Positions 1 through 8,631 of a stretch of DNA of 64,000 bases are shown here, in pieces. How positions within the stretch are numbered: position 1 is the first letter of the stretch; each line of letters opens with the position of its first letter. Source of the stretch: Pseudomonas sp. A34-9 (GTDB lineage: Bacteria > Pseudomonadota > Gammaproteobacteria > Pseudomonadales > Pseudomonadaceae); assembly GCF_029543085.1 (NCBI RefSeq), contig NZ_CP119967.1, positions 3,064,501-3,128,500 on the forward strand. The letters run 5' to 3'. The notes under the pieces were generated by a model, which saw only the letters and a list, made by a program, of their open reading frames with translations, made no database searches and was not told the DNA's origin. Made by a program: the position numbers and the translations under genes.

Positions 1-205
1 TTGGTGGTTGATGACCATTCAACCGAAACGGTGGGCGGTGTGCAAAAGATCGAAGCGCTGGGCGCGCTCAAGCTGCTGTCGGGCGGATCTGCGAGCTCGG
101 CTGCTGTGGACGATCTGCACCAGGCCACTGACCGGTATCCGAATCAGGTTGTGGGTCAGAAGCGCAACACCGCGCTGGGTGGCGATATGCAGGAGCGAAT
201 GGGGG
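1..205 (+). pseudogene. VgrG-like (type VI spike) fragment, truncated at both ends
   Basis: An open frame runs in from the window edge and reads like the C-terminal part of a VgrG/DUF2345-type protein: a DHSTETVGG stretch, then ALKLLSGGS, then VDDLHQAT and a GGDMQ motif. A diverged copy lies on the minus strand at 2355-2600 (GGSTSLAAVDDLHQAT, then NATIGGDMQ). Differences between the two copies fall mostly at third codon positions of this frame (tcc/tct, gta/gtg, ggg/ggt), which argues that the frame once coded for protein. After about base 205 the likeness to the other copy stops and the frame runs on as unrelated sequence to a stop near 336. The family name is my recognition of the style of sequence, not a search result. 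Confidence 0.35.
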
Positions 206-1361
206 GGGCGTTACCGCTTTTACTCTTAGGTCGCGCATCTGAGATTCTGCTTCTGGAATCCCGATTGCTTCCAGGTGTCATCGAGCCTTTCCGACTTGCC
301 GCTGAAAGGGTAGGTGACGCTGGATATCAGCTATAACGAAGGTGCGCTGCAACGCCACTTTACCGTCTACATCGAACTCTGCACCTCTGCAAATTCTGTC
401 GCGCAGGTGCTGTCTGCCAAGAGTTGGCCACTGTGCTGGCCAACCCGCTGCCGTTGAACCTGCGTCATGTAGATCTGCGCGCTGTGCTGGCCGAGGTCGG
501 CGAACGAACCGGCCTGCGCTTTAGCGTTCCTGATCACCCTTACGCCAGCGTAAAAGCACCTTACTTCTAAAACCTTGTTGCCGGTTGCCAGGCAATGGAT
601 AGCCTTGCCCGGGTCTTCAGCATTCCCGACTTCAACGGGCACCAGCTGGACAACGGTGAAGTGTTTCCGGCAGCTGGACCGACAGTTTTTTTGGTGCCCG
701 GGCGCCACTACAAATCCCCACGGTGTTTTGGCCGGAACGAATCGGCCTTGAGCGCCTGCTCCAGCGTCTCGTGGAGAGGGCTGAGTTTGTTGAAGGTTGC
801 GCACCGTTGGTACGTTGTTTGAGTGGCTTCGGGCGCTCTGACCCATTTTCAGATGGTGTTTCACGACAGCCTGGTACGCTTGGCTATCTGATGGAGCGAG
901 AGCTAGTCGCGAAGTACATCCTTCGGATTTTTCCCAGCATTTCCACGCTGATGACCCTGTGTTCTCCTGACTTTTGGATTTGCATAAAACGTCTGCAAGG
1001 CCCGTCCGCGGAAGGGGAATAAGTGAGTTTTGTGCCGATTTTTTGAGGCGCAGATTTCTGTCGGCCATCGGACAGTTACCCGCTGAAAATGTCGGCGAAA
1101 CGGGTGACTGCATAACCTTGATCGTGTATCCGCCTTGGTACAAATCTTTCATCCACAGCGTCGACGGCCTATCGCGCGGCCTGTGAAAATGAGACTTTTC
1201 TCATTTTCACAGATAACGCGGAACTTCAAAATTTACCTTGAAGAACTACTCGTTCTCCACAAATGAGGATTACTAAGAACTACAGAGCACTTTCTCCTCA
1301 GGCATTCAAATTCCAGAGCGCTATATGTGTTAGAGCTCCAGCGTAAAAACGAAGGTCATAA
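206..1361. other. Decayed region with no intact gene
   Basis: About 1.15 kb between the VgrG-like fragment and the adhesin carries no frame I would defend. Short stretches look like debris of former genes: around 308-415 a frame broken by stops reads VTLDISYNEGALQRHF and FTVYIELCTSANSVAQV, faintly like the C-terminal region of type VI TssF; at 422-569 a frame reads VDLRAVLAEVGERTGLRF before a stop. The minus-strand open frame at 367-1152 has no domain signature and looks accidental. From about 1180 to 1361 the DNA turns AT-rich and probably holds the promoter of the adhesin gene. Confidence 0.45.
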
Positions 1362-2321
1362 TTGATGAAGGTGAAATATATCGGTTTGCTGGCAGTGCTG
1401 TTAAGTTGGTCACTTAATGCAGCGGCAGTCTGCCAGTTTCTCAGCGGGCATCAGCAAAGTTCCGTGAGTATTGAAATCCCTTCAAATCTTTCAATACCCC
1501 GTGGCGCCCTGGCTGGAACTGTGATATATGAATCCCCTGAATTTTCTCCGCCGGGACTAATTAATAGCTCGTATAAATGCACAACCTCATATCTGATAGG
1601 TGCCAAGAACAATGTGGGCACTACTACGCCAACAGCATTACTTTTTCCAATAGGCAATACAGGAGTTTCTTGGAAATTGCGTTCGACCTCATACGGCCAG
1701 CTAACGGGTTATCCAGATCCAAGCCACAGCGGTTATGCGGGTAGCTTTGGCTTCAATGCCACGCGCTAGCAATTGAGCTTAATCAAGGAGAAAGACGTGA
1801 CGGGCAGCATCACAATCCCATCTGGCATTCTCGGCTACCTCCAACTCGGAGAAATAACTCCACTATCTTTTAAAACCAACGGTGCCACCATCACCCAGAC
1901 AACCTGCGAAACACCGGATATCACTGTCCCAATGGGTACTTTCACGCTCAGCGAAATTGGGAGTGCACCGGGAAGCACCGCGACGCCTGTTGCTTTTGGC
2001 ATAAAATTGAATAATTGCCCAGCAGGCATGAATATAATAAGTTATAGTTTCACGAGAGTCGGCGATACTTATGATTACAAAAATGGTGTCATCCGTTTGA
2101 ATTCCAGCTCCACGGCTAAGGGTGTTGGCATCCAGATAAAACATTCCAATGGCCGACCAGCCGTAGTTGATGGTGCTACCCTAGAGGTTTATGACGGCTA
2201 TGATTCAAAAGGAGGGTACTTTGAAATCCCAATGACTGCTGCTTACTATCGCATGCAGCTTGATGAGTTAAAGCCCGGCACGGCCAATGCTGAATTGAAC
2301 TTTACAATTGAATATTTGTGA
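1362..2321 (+). pseudogene. Fimbrial tip-adhesin-like gene interrupted by an in-frame TAG
   Basis: Two open frames in the same register are separated only by TAG at 1767-1769 followed by CAA TTG AGC. Read through, they give one protein of about 319 residues. It begins with a signal peptide (MMKVKYIGLLAVLLSWSLNA, cut near AAA), continues as an N-terminal domain with cysteines near the start and near YKCTTSY, and ends in a pilin-like domain with the two-cysteine pattern TTCETPDITVPMG and LNNCPAG and a terminal beta strand ending FTIEYL. That two-domain plan is usual for chaperone-usher tip adhesins. No usher or chaperone gene is in the window. The segment is clearly AT-richer than the housekeeping genes further on, suggesting transfer. 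Either the gene is inactivated by one nonsense change (CAG to TAG is the simplest) or there is a base-call error. Confidence 0.75.
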
Positions 2322-2354
2322 CTGGTATAGCGATTTGCATGTTCATATTTTCAA

Positions 2355-2600
2355 TTAATTCAAACGCATCGCTGACAACCTGAAATAGTTAATCGATTCC
2401 GACCCAATCCTGTTCTTCGGTGCCAACAGATGCTGCTCCTTCGCAGCGATGCTACGGCGCAGCCCCTCAATTCGCCCCTGCATATCGCCTCCAATCGTGG
2501 CGTTGTGCTTCTGCCCTACAACCGGATTCCGATCCTGGCCAGTGGCCTGGTGCAGATCGTCCACCGCCGCCAAGCTTGTGGATCCGCCCAACATCAGCTA
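2355..2600 (-). pseudogene. Second VgrG-like fragment, inverted relative to the copy at the left edge
   Basis: On the minus strand the open frame 2594-2355 reads MLGGSTSLAAVDDLHQAT, then NATIGGDMQGRIEGLRRS, then EQHLLAPKNRIGSESINYF. The last part resembles the APKTWxGSES region near the end of VgrG and phage spike proteins. Likeness to the 1-205 copy continues a few bases upstream of the first ATG, through a TAG where the other copy has AAG, so this is a 5'-truncated remnant with an extra nonsense change. Its orientation is opposite to the left-hand copy, so the two form an imperfect inverted repeat around the adhesin pseudogene. Confidence 0.4.
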
Positions 2601-2797
2601 GAGCGTGCGATCCGAAGGAGCGGCGCCGTTAGACTGACGTTCGTCTGCCTGGCCTTTGGAATACTGTACCCCGGCAGCCTGAGTTCTTTCCGCAATTTAT
2701 GTTGAGGTGCCGGTTTCACTGCCTTTAAACAGACACAAGGTTTCTGGAATGCGGAAAATACTGGCGCTAAGCATATGATTTATAGATAGAAAGATAT

Positions 2798-2855
2798 GGA
2801 CTTAAAATCCCCCGCTCGTAAGGGCGTGCCGGTTCGATTCCGGCTTCGGGCACCA
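2798..2855 (+). pseudogene. 3' fragment of tRNA-Leu(TAA), probable attachment-site scar
   Basis: The segment holds an anticodon stem-loop with loop CTTAAAA (anticodon TAA), a long variable arm of the class II type, a complete T arm (GCCGG, TTCGATT, CCGGC), the acceptor 3' strand and an encoded ACCA ending at 2855. Nothing upstream supplies the 5' acceptor strand or a D arm: bases 2765-2797 are AT-rich and unrelated. So it is a 3' fragment, not a working tRNA gene. Tyrosine-recombinase islands often use tRNA 3' ends as attachment sites and leave a duplicated 3' end at the far boundary; its position at the edge of the decayed AT-rich block fits that. Confidence 0.7.
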
Positions 2856-3064
2856 TCTTAAATCAAGGGTTTGCGGGCGAAAGCTGATGCAAGCCCTTGT
2901 TCGTTTCTGGGTTGCAATCCAGGTCATAAGCGCGCCGAAGTTGGTGCAATCCCATTCCTTGGGGCTTACAGGCAAAGGAATGCGGAGTTCCTTGGCTGTT
3001 ATCGGCAGTTTGCAGGCGTTACGAATAAGAAGCCCGGACGTATCCGGGCTCGTCGGGGAAAAAT

Positions 3065-3226
3065 TCAGCGCGAATCCACTTCTTTCGAAGAGCGAGAGGA
3101 AGATCTTTCACTCCGTCTCCGAAGCCAGCTGGAGAACGCGTGCACCGGGTGTAGGGAGGCGGCAAGCACGCCTATGAGCATGATGATGAAGATGGCAACG
3201 AGCGGGATGCTTTCGTGCGAGAACAT
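3065..3226 (-). CDS. Small single-pass membrane protein (53 aa), unknown function
   Basis: ATG at 3226 is preceded by a strong ribosome site (AGGAG, eight bases upstream) and opens a 53-codon frame ending in TGA at 3065. The protein has a short polar N-terminus (MFSHESIP), one hydrophobic segment at residues 8-25 (LVAIFIIMLIGVLAASL), and a basic, serine-rich tail (WLRRRSERSSSRSSKEV). By the positive-inside tendency the tail should lie in the cytoplasm. I do not recognise a family. A perfect 18-base palindrome sits about 65 bases upstream and may be its operator. The ribosome site and the protein-like layout make it a credible small gene. Confidence 0.5.
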   Translation of the reverse strand: MFSHESIPLVAIFIIMLIGVLAASLHPVHAFSSWLRRRSERSSSRSSKEVDSR

Positions 3227-3290
3227 GGTGGGTTACTCCTGTAGTCACTATGTCGGAACCCGCAGCCTAGACGCATCGAGCCATGTTTTC

Positions 3291-3308
3291 GATGAACGTA
3301 TGTTCATC
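3291..3308. promoter_or_regulatory. Perfect palindrome with GAAC-N4-GTTC core
   Basis: GATGAAC, spacer GTAT, GTTCATC: a perfect 7+4+7 inverted repeat between the small membrane-protein start (3226) and the terminator at 3407. The GAAC-N4-GTTC core resembles the LexA box of Gram-positive bacteria rather than the CTGT-N8-ACAG box usual in gamma-proteobacteria, so no regulator is assigned. Its position suits an operator for the minus-strand small gene. Confidence 0.35.
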
Positions 3309-3406
3309 CTTCGGTGCCTCATTTGTGCTACAGCGAGGCTCACCAGATTGGCGGGATTGAGTCCACGTGGATGTTCGGACAATGCCGCGCTGCACCATGA
3401 ACATCA

Positions 3407-3442
3407 AAGGCCTGCATGAGTTTTCTCATGCAGGCCTTTTTT
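3407..3442. terminator. Rho-independent terminator
   Basis: AAAGGCCTGCATGAG, loop TTTT, CTCATGCAGGCC, then TTTTTT. The stem is perfect with runs of A and T on its two sides, so it can work in both directions. It serves the minus-strand gene ending at 3465 and bounds the small-gene region. Confidence 0.75.
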
Positions 3443-3464
3443 GTGCCTTGCCAATACGCAATTG

Positions 3465-3749
3465 CTAGACGAAGGCTTGCCCGCTGAAGCCGCGAGGCAA
3501 GCGCTGAAGGCCGGCCATTGAGGTCAGGCGCTCGATCCATTCCGCGCGCCAGTTTGTTGCTCCGTGGGAGGTTTTGGCCTGACGGGCCATGCGGCGGGTC
3601 GCGTTGCGCTGATCCTTTCGCGCCTGTTTGTAGGCATCGGTATTGCGGCAACTGCGGCATTTCACGCGATTGAGTTCGCGGCTTGCCGACAGTTGTTCGC
3701 CTTTATGGCCGCAGGCCAGATGGCCGTCGACGTTGAAATGGATAACCAT
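3465..3749 (-). CDS. Hypothetical protein with CxxC zinc-ribbon-like motif (94 aa)
   Basis: The frame starts at ATG 3749 behind AAGGAG (eight bases upstream) and encodes MVIHFNVDGHLACGHKGE, followed by VKCRSCRNTDAYK and a basic helical tail (RRMARQAKTSHGATNWRAEWIERL). The first cysteine and histidine (ACGHKG) plus the CRSC pair could bind one zinc ion in the manner of small zinc-ribbon proteins. I do not recognise a named family. It ends close to a strong bidirectional terminator and appears monocistronic. The ribosome site and amino-acid composition support a real gene. Confidence 0.7.
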   Translation of the reverse strand: MVIHFNVDGHLACGHKGEQLSASRELNRVKCRSCRNTDAYKQARKDQRNATRRMARQAKTSHGATNWRAEWIERLTSMAGLQRLPRGFSGQAFV

Positions 3750-3825
3750 GACTGTCTCCTTTGCTACATGTATAAGTTATGACAACTCACGGACTGCAAC
3801 CGTTCGCCGTTTCGGTGCAGGCAAA

Positions 3826-3850
3826 AAAACACCCGCATGCGGGCGGGTGA
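3826..3850 (-). terminator. Rho-independent terminator (minus strand)
   Basis: A GC-rich inverted repeat (CCCGCATGCGGG core within CACCCG...CGGGTG) is followed on the minus strand by seven Ts. It lies downstream of the minus-strand gene ending at 4007 and would stop its transcript. Confidence 0.6.
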
Positions 3851-4006
3851 GAGCGTTACTTTGCAAAGGAGTGATTTCACTGTACTCGCGCAGATGTAGT
3901 CGTCATGTGAAAAACTGGAAAAATAAACGTAACGAGCAGACACAAGCGCGGTGACCCATGTGTCACCGCTAATGAGCAAACACCTGAAACCCTGACAGGG
4001 TAGAGG

Positions 4007-4237
4007 TCATCTGAACCGAGGCAGCGGCCGATCAACAGGCTTTAGCGCCGTCAGCGTATTGCGAATCAGCGGAGCATCTTTCTCGATGTCGTTCAGCCGA
4101 TCACGAATGCGCAGGGCGGTCGGGTGTCCGCCTTGGTGATCGACCCAATCGGCGATCTCTTTGCAGGCGGCTGCGAGGCGCGCTTGCCGAGCGTCGAGCA
4201 GGGTGAGGAGGGTGGTGATGGACTCTTTTTCGGACAT
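4007..4237 (-). CDS. Small hypothetical protein, mostly helical (76 aa)
   Basis: ATG at 4237 sits behind a near-ideal ribosome site (GGAGGTGTTCC-ATG). The protein, MSEKESITTLLTLLDARQ..., is soluble and predicted by eye to be helical, with acidic and basic residues alternating and a PRFR end. No signal peptide or membrane segment is present. It belongs to a run of short minus-strand genes (3465-4586), each with its own ribosome site; the one upstream ends at 4356, 118 bases away. I do not recognise a family. Confidence 0.7.
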   Translation of the reverse strand: MSEKESITTLLTLLDARQARLAAACKEIADWVDHQGGHPTALRIRDRLNDIEKDAPLIRNTLTALKPVDRPLPRFR

Positions 4238-4355
4238 GGAACACCTCCGTTCTATGAAACCTGAGCTGCAGCAAAAAGCCCGCGTGTTGCGAGCCTTCTG
4301 CCGTGGGGTGCTGCTCCTTCAGCTGGTTTCAGTATTGACCCGCTTCTGATCGGCA

Positions 4356-4586
4356 TCAGCCGGATGGCGCGCGGGCCGGTAGTGGGGAACTGACTGCGTT
4401 GAGTCGCCTGCATTCGCGCTGCGCGTCTTGCTCTGCATCATAGCCGTCGCCGATGAAACCGCCGGTGCGAGTGTCGCAGATGCGAAACCAGCCAATGGCT
4501 TCTGCGGGATCATGCTGACTGTCTCCGGCGCGTCGACCGTGAATGATGATCTTGTTGCAACGCTTCACGACGAAAATGTCTTCCAT
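4356..4586 (-). CDS. Small hypothetical protein (76 aa)
   Basis: I place the start at ATG 4586 (MEDIFVVKRCNKIIIHGRR). The open frame extends further upstream, but that extension would overlap the 3' end of the ABC-F gene and reads unlike protein. The ribosome site at the chosen start is weak (GCGGTGA region). The protein contains RICDTRTGGFIGDGYDAE and ends in a basic, proline-rich tail. It is soluble and has no signal peptide. The function is unknown, and whether it is cotranscribed with the ABC-F gene (71 bases away) is not clear. Confidence 0.6.
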   Translation of the reverse strand: MEDIFVVKRCNKIIIHGRRAGDSQHDPAEAIGWFRICDTRTGGFIGDGYDAEQDAQRECRRLNAVSSPLPARAPSG

Positions 4587-4657
4587 GGCGTCACCGCAGC
4601 TGATTCGTGTCAGATCAACTATAGAAGCCCTCGGCAATCGTGCAAAAAATAGACAGC

Positions 4658-6295
4658 TCAGCTCGTCGGTTGCCAGCACCAGCCATCGGGATGCCAGATC
4701 AAATAATGGCTTGGGTTTAACGCCCGTAGAAACGCTTGATCGTGGGAAACCGCGACAATCGCCCCGGGAAACGTCTGCAAGGCGTGTTCGAAAGCTTGCA
4801 CCGACGCCAGGTCCAGATGATTGGTCGGCTCATCCAGCAGCAGTAATTGCGCGGGTGTCTGGCGCCACAACGCCAGGGCAAGGGCTGCTTTCAAGCGTTC
4901 GCCGCCACTGAGTGAGGCGCAGGGCCGGGTGACACGCTGCGCGTCCAGTTGCAGATGTGCGAGGAGACTGCGCAACTCTCCTTCGCTCAAAGGCGTCTGC
5001 TGTGCCAGTAACTGATCGACAATCGATGTGTGCTCATCCAGCAGCTTCAGCTGTTGGTCGAGAAAGGCAAAAGGTACGTGCGTGGTGCACTCACCACTCA
5101 CAGGCGCCCATTCACCCGCCAGCAATTTCAACAGCGTCGATTTGCCACAACCGTTGCGACCGCTGACAGCGATGCGCATCGGCCCTTGAATGGCCAGGTC
5201 AACGCGGGTGGTGGGCGCATCTGCCGGTAACCATGGCAAGCACGCGTCGATCAGCGTGCACACCCGCCGATTGCTCGGCACCACGCTCCCCGGCAGACTG
5301 ATCAGCACGCCGTCGTCGCGCAGGACGTTTTCGTAAGCTTCGCGAACACGCTGATCCAGATCGGCCTTGCGTGCCAGGTGGCCGACTTTTACCTGCCCCA
5401 TGATGTCCCGCGCGGCGGCTTTCAACGCCGCCCGCTCGAAGCCCGAAACGTTGGCACTTTGTACGTGGCGACGGCTGCCGGCGGCATGGCGCTGGATCGT
5501 GTCGTGCTCGCGTTGCAGCCGCGTACGTTCGCGCTGACGTTCGATACGGGCCTGATCGAGTTGTGCCTGCGCCGCCTGTTGATGCATCCGGCGTTGCTCG
5601 GTGAAATCCGAAAACCTTCCGCTGAAAACTGTCACTCCCAAAGCCGTAAGTTCGACAATTCGCGGTATCTGCTCCAGCAGTTGGCGGTCGTGACTGACGA
5701 CGATCAGGCCACCACGCCAGCGCTCAAGCAAACGCATCAGCCATTGCCGACCGGCGCTGTCGAGGTGATTGCTCGGCTCGTCGAGCACCAGCAATGGCGC
5801 CTGGCTCAGCAGGGCGCCGATCAAGGCAATTCTGGCTTGCTGGCCACCGCTGAGGTGTTCCGTCAGGTCCGAAGCTGTGATGTCGGCCAACCCGGCATCA
5901 TTGAGCATCTGGTGCAAACGCTCCGCCAGATCCCAGCGTTCGTCGATCAGGTCGAAGTCGTTGGCAGTCGCACGGCCGTGTCTTAGTCGCTGCAGTGCGC
6001 TGAGCACCGAGGCTGTCCCCGTTGCGTCGGCTACGGTTTGCCCGGGTGTGGCGATGAACGTTTGTGCGACGTAATGCACGCAAACCGAACGTGCCAGGCT
6101 GCCGGTGCTGGGTTGCAATTGCCCGGCAATCAAACGTGCAAGCACGCTTTTGCCAGCACCGTTGCGCCCGACGATCGCGGTCGGTTGATCATCGAAGGTC
6201 AGGTTCAGGTCTTTGAACAGTGTTGCGCCATTGGCGAACTGAAAGCCCATTTGATTCAGGGAAACGAATGCGGGTGTACGCGAGACGTGAGTCAT
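4658..6295 (-). CDS. ABC-F family ATPase (545 aa)
   Basis: A soluble protein with two ATP-binding cassettes and no membrane segments, the mark of ABC-F proteins, which act on ribosomes (translation factors or antibiotic protection) rather than in transport. First cassette: Walker A GRNGAGKS, signature LSGGQQAR, Walker B LLVLDEPSNHLD. Second cassette: GRNGCGKS, LSGGERLK, LLLLDEPTNHLD. Between them lies a charged helical linker rich in R, Q and E, the usual P-site tRNA interaction element. The start is ATG 6295 behind GGAGGTGCCG; the frame is open 21 codons further upstream but without a ribosome site. In the leader a hairpin (ACGCCG-TTTT-CGGCGT, 6328-6347) precedes the ribosome site and could be a terminator or attenuator. 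Which ABC-F subgroup it belongs to cannot be told by eye. Confidence 0.9.
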   Translation of the reverse strand: MTHVSRTPAFVSLNQMGFQFANGATLFKDLNLTFDDQPTAIVGRNGAGKSVLARLIAGQLQPSTGSLARSVCVHYVAQTFIATPGQTVADATGTASVLSALQRLRHGRATANDFDLIDERWDLAERLHQMLNDAGLADITASDLTEHLSGGQQARIALIGALLSQAPLLVLDEPSNHLDSAGRQWLMRLLERWRGGLIVVSHDRQLLEQIPRIVELTALGVTVFSGRFSDFTEQRRMHQQAAQAQLDQARIERQRERTRLQREHDTIQRHAAGSRRHVQSANVSGFERAALKAAARDIMGQVKVGHLARKADLDQRVREAYENVLRDDGVLISLPGSVVPSNRRVCTLIDACLPWLPADAPTTRVDLAIQGPMRIAVSGRNGCGKSTLLKLLAGEWAPVSGECTTHVPFAFLDQQLKLLDEHTSIVDQLLAQQTPLSEGELRSLLAHLQLDAQRVTRPCASLSGGERLKAALALALWRQTPAQLLLLDEPTNHLDLASVQAFEHALQTFPGAIVAVSHDQAFLRALNPSHYLIWHPDGWCWQPTS

Positions 6296-6439
6296 CGGCA
6301 CCTCCAAAAAATGTCGTGAAAACTGACAAACGCCGAAAACGGCGTGTCGCGAGTACATTTTTAGAAGGCTGGATTGTTCACTTCTGCGGTCGTCCGAAGG
6401 AGGGGAAGGTCGCTAGCCTAGATGACGCTCTCCTGCGGA

Positions 6440-7477
6440 TCAAGATGCGTCGGTCATCTCGCTCATTCGCTCGAGAAACATCGCCAGCGCCACTTCTTCC
6501 GCACGCAGGCCTTTGCGCACACGCGGGCGGGGCAGTTCAGCGAGGGCGCCGAGCATGAATTTCTCGACCACGGCGGGGTGGATATAGCACTTGCGGCACA
6601 CCGCCGGGGTGTTGCCCAATTGCTTGGCGACGCCTTTGACCATCTCCACCACATGCCGTTTGGCCTCGCTCTCGGACTGCCATTGCAACTCGCGTAACAC
6701 CGCCAAAGCCAACGCGCTACCCGCCCACGTGCGGTAGTCCTTGGCCGTGAAATCAGCGCCGGTCAGGGTTTTCAGGTAAGTGTTGACGTCGGAAGAGCTG
6801 ACGCTGTGTCGCTCGCCGTTTTCATCCAGGTACTGAAACAGGTTCTGTCCGGGAATCTCCAGGCAACGTTTGATGATGCGGGCCAGGCGTCGATCCTTGA
6901 CGGTGATCTGGTGTTCAATGCCGCTCTTGCCGCGAAACTGAAACAGGATCGCGCTGCCGTTGACCTCCACATGTCGGCTGCGCAGGGTGGTCAGGCCGTA
7001 GGAGCGATTGTCGCGGGCGTATTGCGTGTTGCCGACGCGAATCAGTGTGGCGTCGAGCAGCGTGATCACCGTGGCCATGACCTTGTCACGACTGAAACCG
7101 GGCGCGGCCAACAGTGCCTCCAGTTGTTTGCGCAATTTTGGCAATGCCAGGCCAAACTCGCGCAGGCGGGAATACTTGTCGGCATCACGCACTTCGCGCC
7201 AGCGCGGGTGATATCGATATTGCTTGCGACCACGGGCATCGCGGCCGGTGGCTTGCAGGTGGCCACGCGGGTCCGCGCAGATCCATACGTCGGTATACGC
7301 TGGCGGCACGGCGAGGGCATTGATGCGTTTGATTTCGTCGGTGTCGGTTATGCGCTGACCTGACGGTTCGAAGTAGCTGAACTTGCCGCGCAGCTTCTTG
7401 CGGGTGATACCTGGCTGGGTGTCATCGACGTAATGCAGATCGGAGGGCAGTTCGGCAATCAGCTCGGTGTCGGGCAT
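6440..7477 (-). CDS. Type IB DNA topoisomerase (345 aa)
   Basis: This resembles the bacterial/poxvirus-type topoisomerase IB family, which relaxes supercoils by cutting one strand through a 3'-phosphotyrosine. Visible features are an N-terminal DNA-clamp domain (GITRKKLRGKFSYF, then IKRINALAVPPAYTDVWI) and a catalytic core with LIRVGN (Arg near 147), DYRTWAG (Arg near 249) and CRKCYIHP, where the Tyr near 298 is the nucleophile. The start is ATG 7477 with AAGGAAA upstream; a longer frame reads back into modC and is discounted. Length is normal for the family. It lies 71 bases downstream of modC on the same strand, and may be read through from the mod promoter, although no functional link is known. 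Confidence 0.92.
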   Translation of the reverse strand: MPDTELIAELPSDLHYVDDTQPGITRKKLRGKFSYFEPSGQRITDTDEIKRINALAVPPAYTDVWICADPRGHLQATGRDARGRKQYRYHPRWREVRDADKYSRLREFGLALPKLRKQLEALLAAPGFSRDKVMATVITLLDATLIRVGNTQYARDNRSYGLTTLRSRHVEVNGSAILFQFRGKSGIEHQITVKDRRLARIIKRCLEIPGQNLFQYLDENGERHSVSSSDVNTYLKTLTGADFTAKDYRTWAGSALALAVLRELQWQSESEAKRHVVEMVKGVAKQLGNTPAVCRKCYIHPAVVEKFMLGALAELPRPRVRKGLRAEEVALAMFLERMSEMTDAS

Positions 7478-7548
7478 GGCGGTTTCCTTCGAGGCGCGGC
7501 GGTCTGTAAAACCATTGACCGCGCGCCGTTGCCGTGGTGCCGAATGAT

Positions 7549-8628
7549 TCAGGCGAGAACCGCGACCGCTTTGATCTGCGCCCACAATGGCTGGCCCGGG
7601 TGCACGCCCAATTGATCTCTGGAATAGCGCGTGATGCGCGCGAGCAGCGGGGTGCCGCCAGCATCGAGACGAATCAGTACGTGGGCGGCGTTGTCTGCCG
7701 GTTGCTCGCTGACCACCGTCACCGGCAGTCGATTGAGAATGCTGCTGAACTCGCTGTTGTGCAGGGTCAGGCTGATATCGCGTGCGTGTACCTTGCAGCG
7801 CAGGGCCTGACCCACTGCCATCGGCGCGTGGGTGACACGGATGCTCAGGTCGGTGGCCGGCAATTGCAGACTCAGCAATTGATACTCCGCATGGTAAGCG
7901 CTGACCTGGCCTTCAATGATCACACCGGCGTCATCGCCCATCGCCATCGGCAGATCCAGACGCGCAAGAGTTTCGCCGATCGGGCCGCTGGCCAGCGCCT
8001 TGCCTTCGCTGAGCAACACCAGGTGATCGGCCAGGCGGGCGACTTCATCCTGTGCATGGCTGACGTACAGCACTGGAATATCCAGTTCGTCATGCAGGCG
8101 TTGCAGGTAAGGCAGGATTTCACTTTTGCGCTGGCTGTCGAGCGCCGCCAGTGGCTCGTCCATCAATAGCAGCTTCGGGCTGGTCAGTAACGCTCGGGCG
8201 ATGCCGACACGCTGGCGCTCGCCTCCCGACAAGTGCTGCGGATGGCGTTCGAGCAACTGCGCGATGCCCAGGAGTTCGGTGGCCTGCGCCATGTCGACCC
8301 GACGCTGGGATCTGGCGATACGCTTGAGGCCGAACTGCAGATTGGCCAGCACCGACAGGTGGGGGAACAGGCTGGCTTCTTGAAACACATAGCCGAGCGC
8401 ACGTTTGTGCGGCGGGACGAAAATGCCGTTTGCGCTGTCCTGCCAGATTTCGTCGTTGATCCGGACAAAGCCTTGTTCGGCGCGCTCAAGCCCGGCGATA
8501 CAGCGCAGGCAGGTGGTTTTACCCGAGCCGGAATGCCCATACAGCGCGGTCACGCCACGCCCCGGCAAATTCAGCTCGACGTCGAGGCTGAAGCCCGAAT
8601 AGACAATGTTCAGACGTACATCAATCAT
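7549..8628 (-). CDS. modC: Molybdate ABC transporter ATP-binding protein ModC
   Basis: ModC hydrolyses ATP at the inner membrane to drive molybdate uptake through ModB. Walker A GHSGSGKT (about residue 31), signature LSGGERQR (about 133) and Walker B LLLMDEP (about 153) are intact, and a C-terminal TOBE/Mop-type domain (about 290-359) suits molybdate sensing. The start is ATG 8628, seven bases after GGAG; a GTG sits directly before it at 8631 immediately after the modB stop, but its spacing to the ribosome site is poorer. The order on this strand is modA-modB-modC with no real gaps, so the three are one operon, controlled by the ModE-type operator upstream of modA. Confidence 0.95.
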   Translation of the reverse strand: MIDVRLNIVYSGFSLDVELNLPGRGVTALYGHSGSGKTTCLRCIAGLERAEQGFVRINDEIWQDSANGIFVPPHKRALGYVFQEASLFPHLSVLANLQFGLKRIARSQRRVDMAQATELLGIAQLLERHPQHLSGGERQRVGIARALLTSPKLLLMDEPLAALDSQRKSEILPYLQRLHDELDIPVLYVSHAQDEVARLADHLVLLSEGKALASGPIGETLARLDLPMAMGDDAGVIIEGQVSAYHAEYQLLSLQLPATDLSIRVTHAPMAVGQALRCKVHARDISLTLHNSEFSSILNRLPVTVVSEQPADNAAHVLIRLDAGGTPLLARITRYSRDQLGVHPGQPLWAQIKAVAVLA

Positions 8629-8631
8629 CAC

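Noticed and set aside
367..1152. 261-codon minus-strand frame
   Set aside because: No signature, no ribosome site, lies over DNA with debris of plus-strand genes.
2765..2855. Complete tRNA-Leu gene
   Set aside because: The acceptor 5' strand and D arm are absent; only the anticodon-to-CCA part matches.
2871..3419. 182-codon plus-strand frame after the tRNA fragment
   Set aside because: Composition is not protein-like and it overlaps a better-supported minus-strand small gene; no ribosome site.
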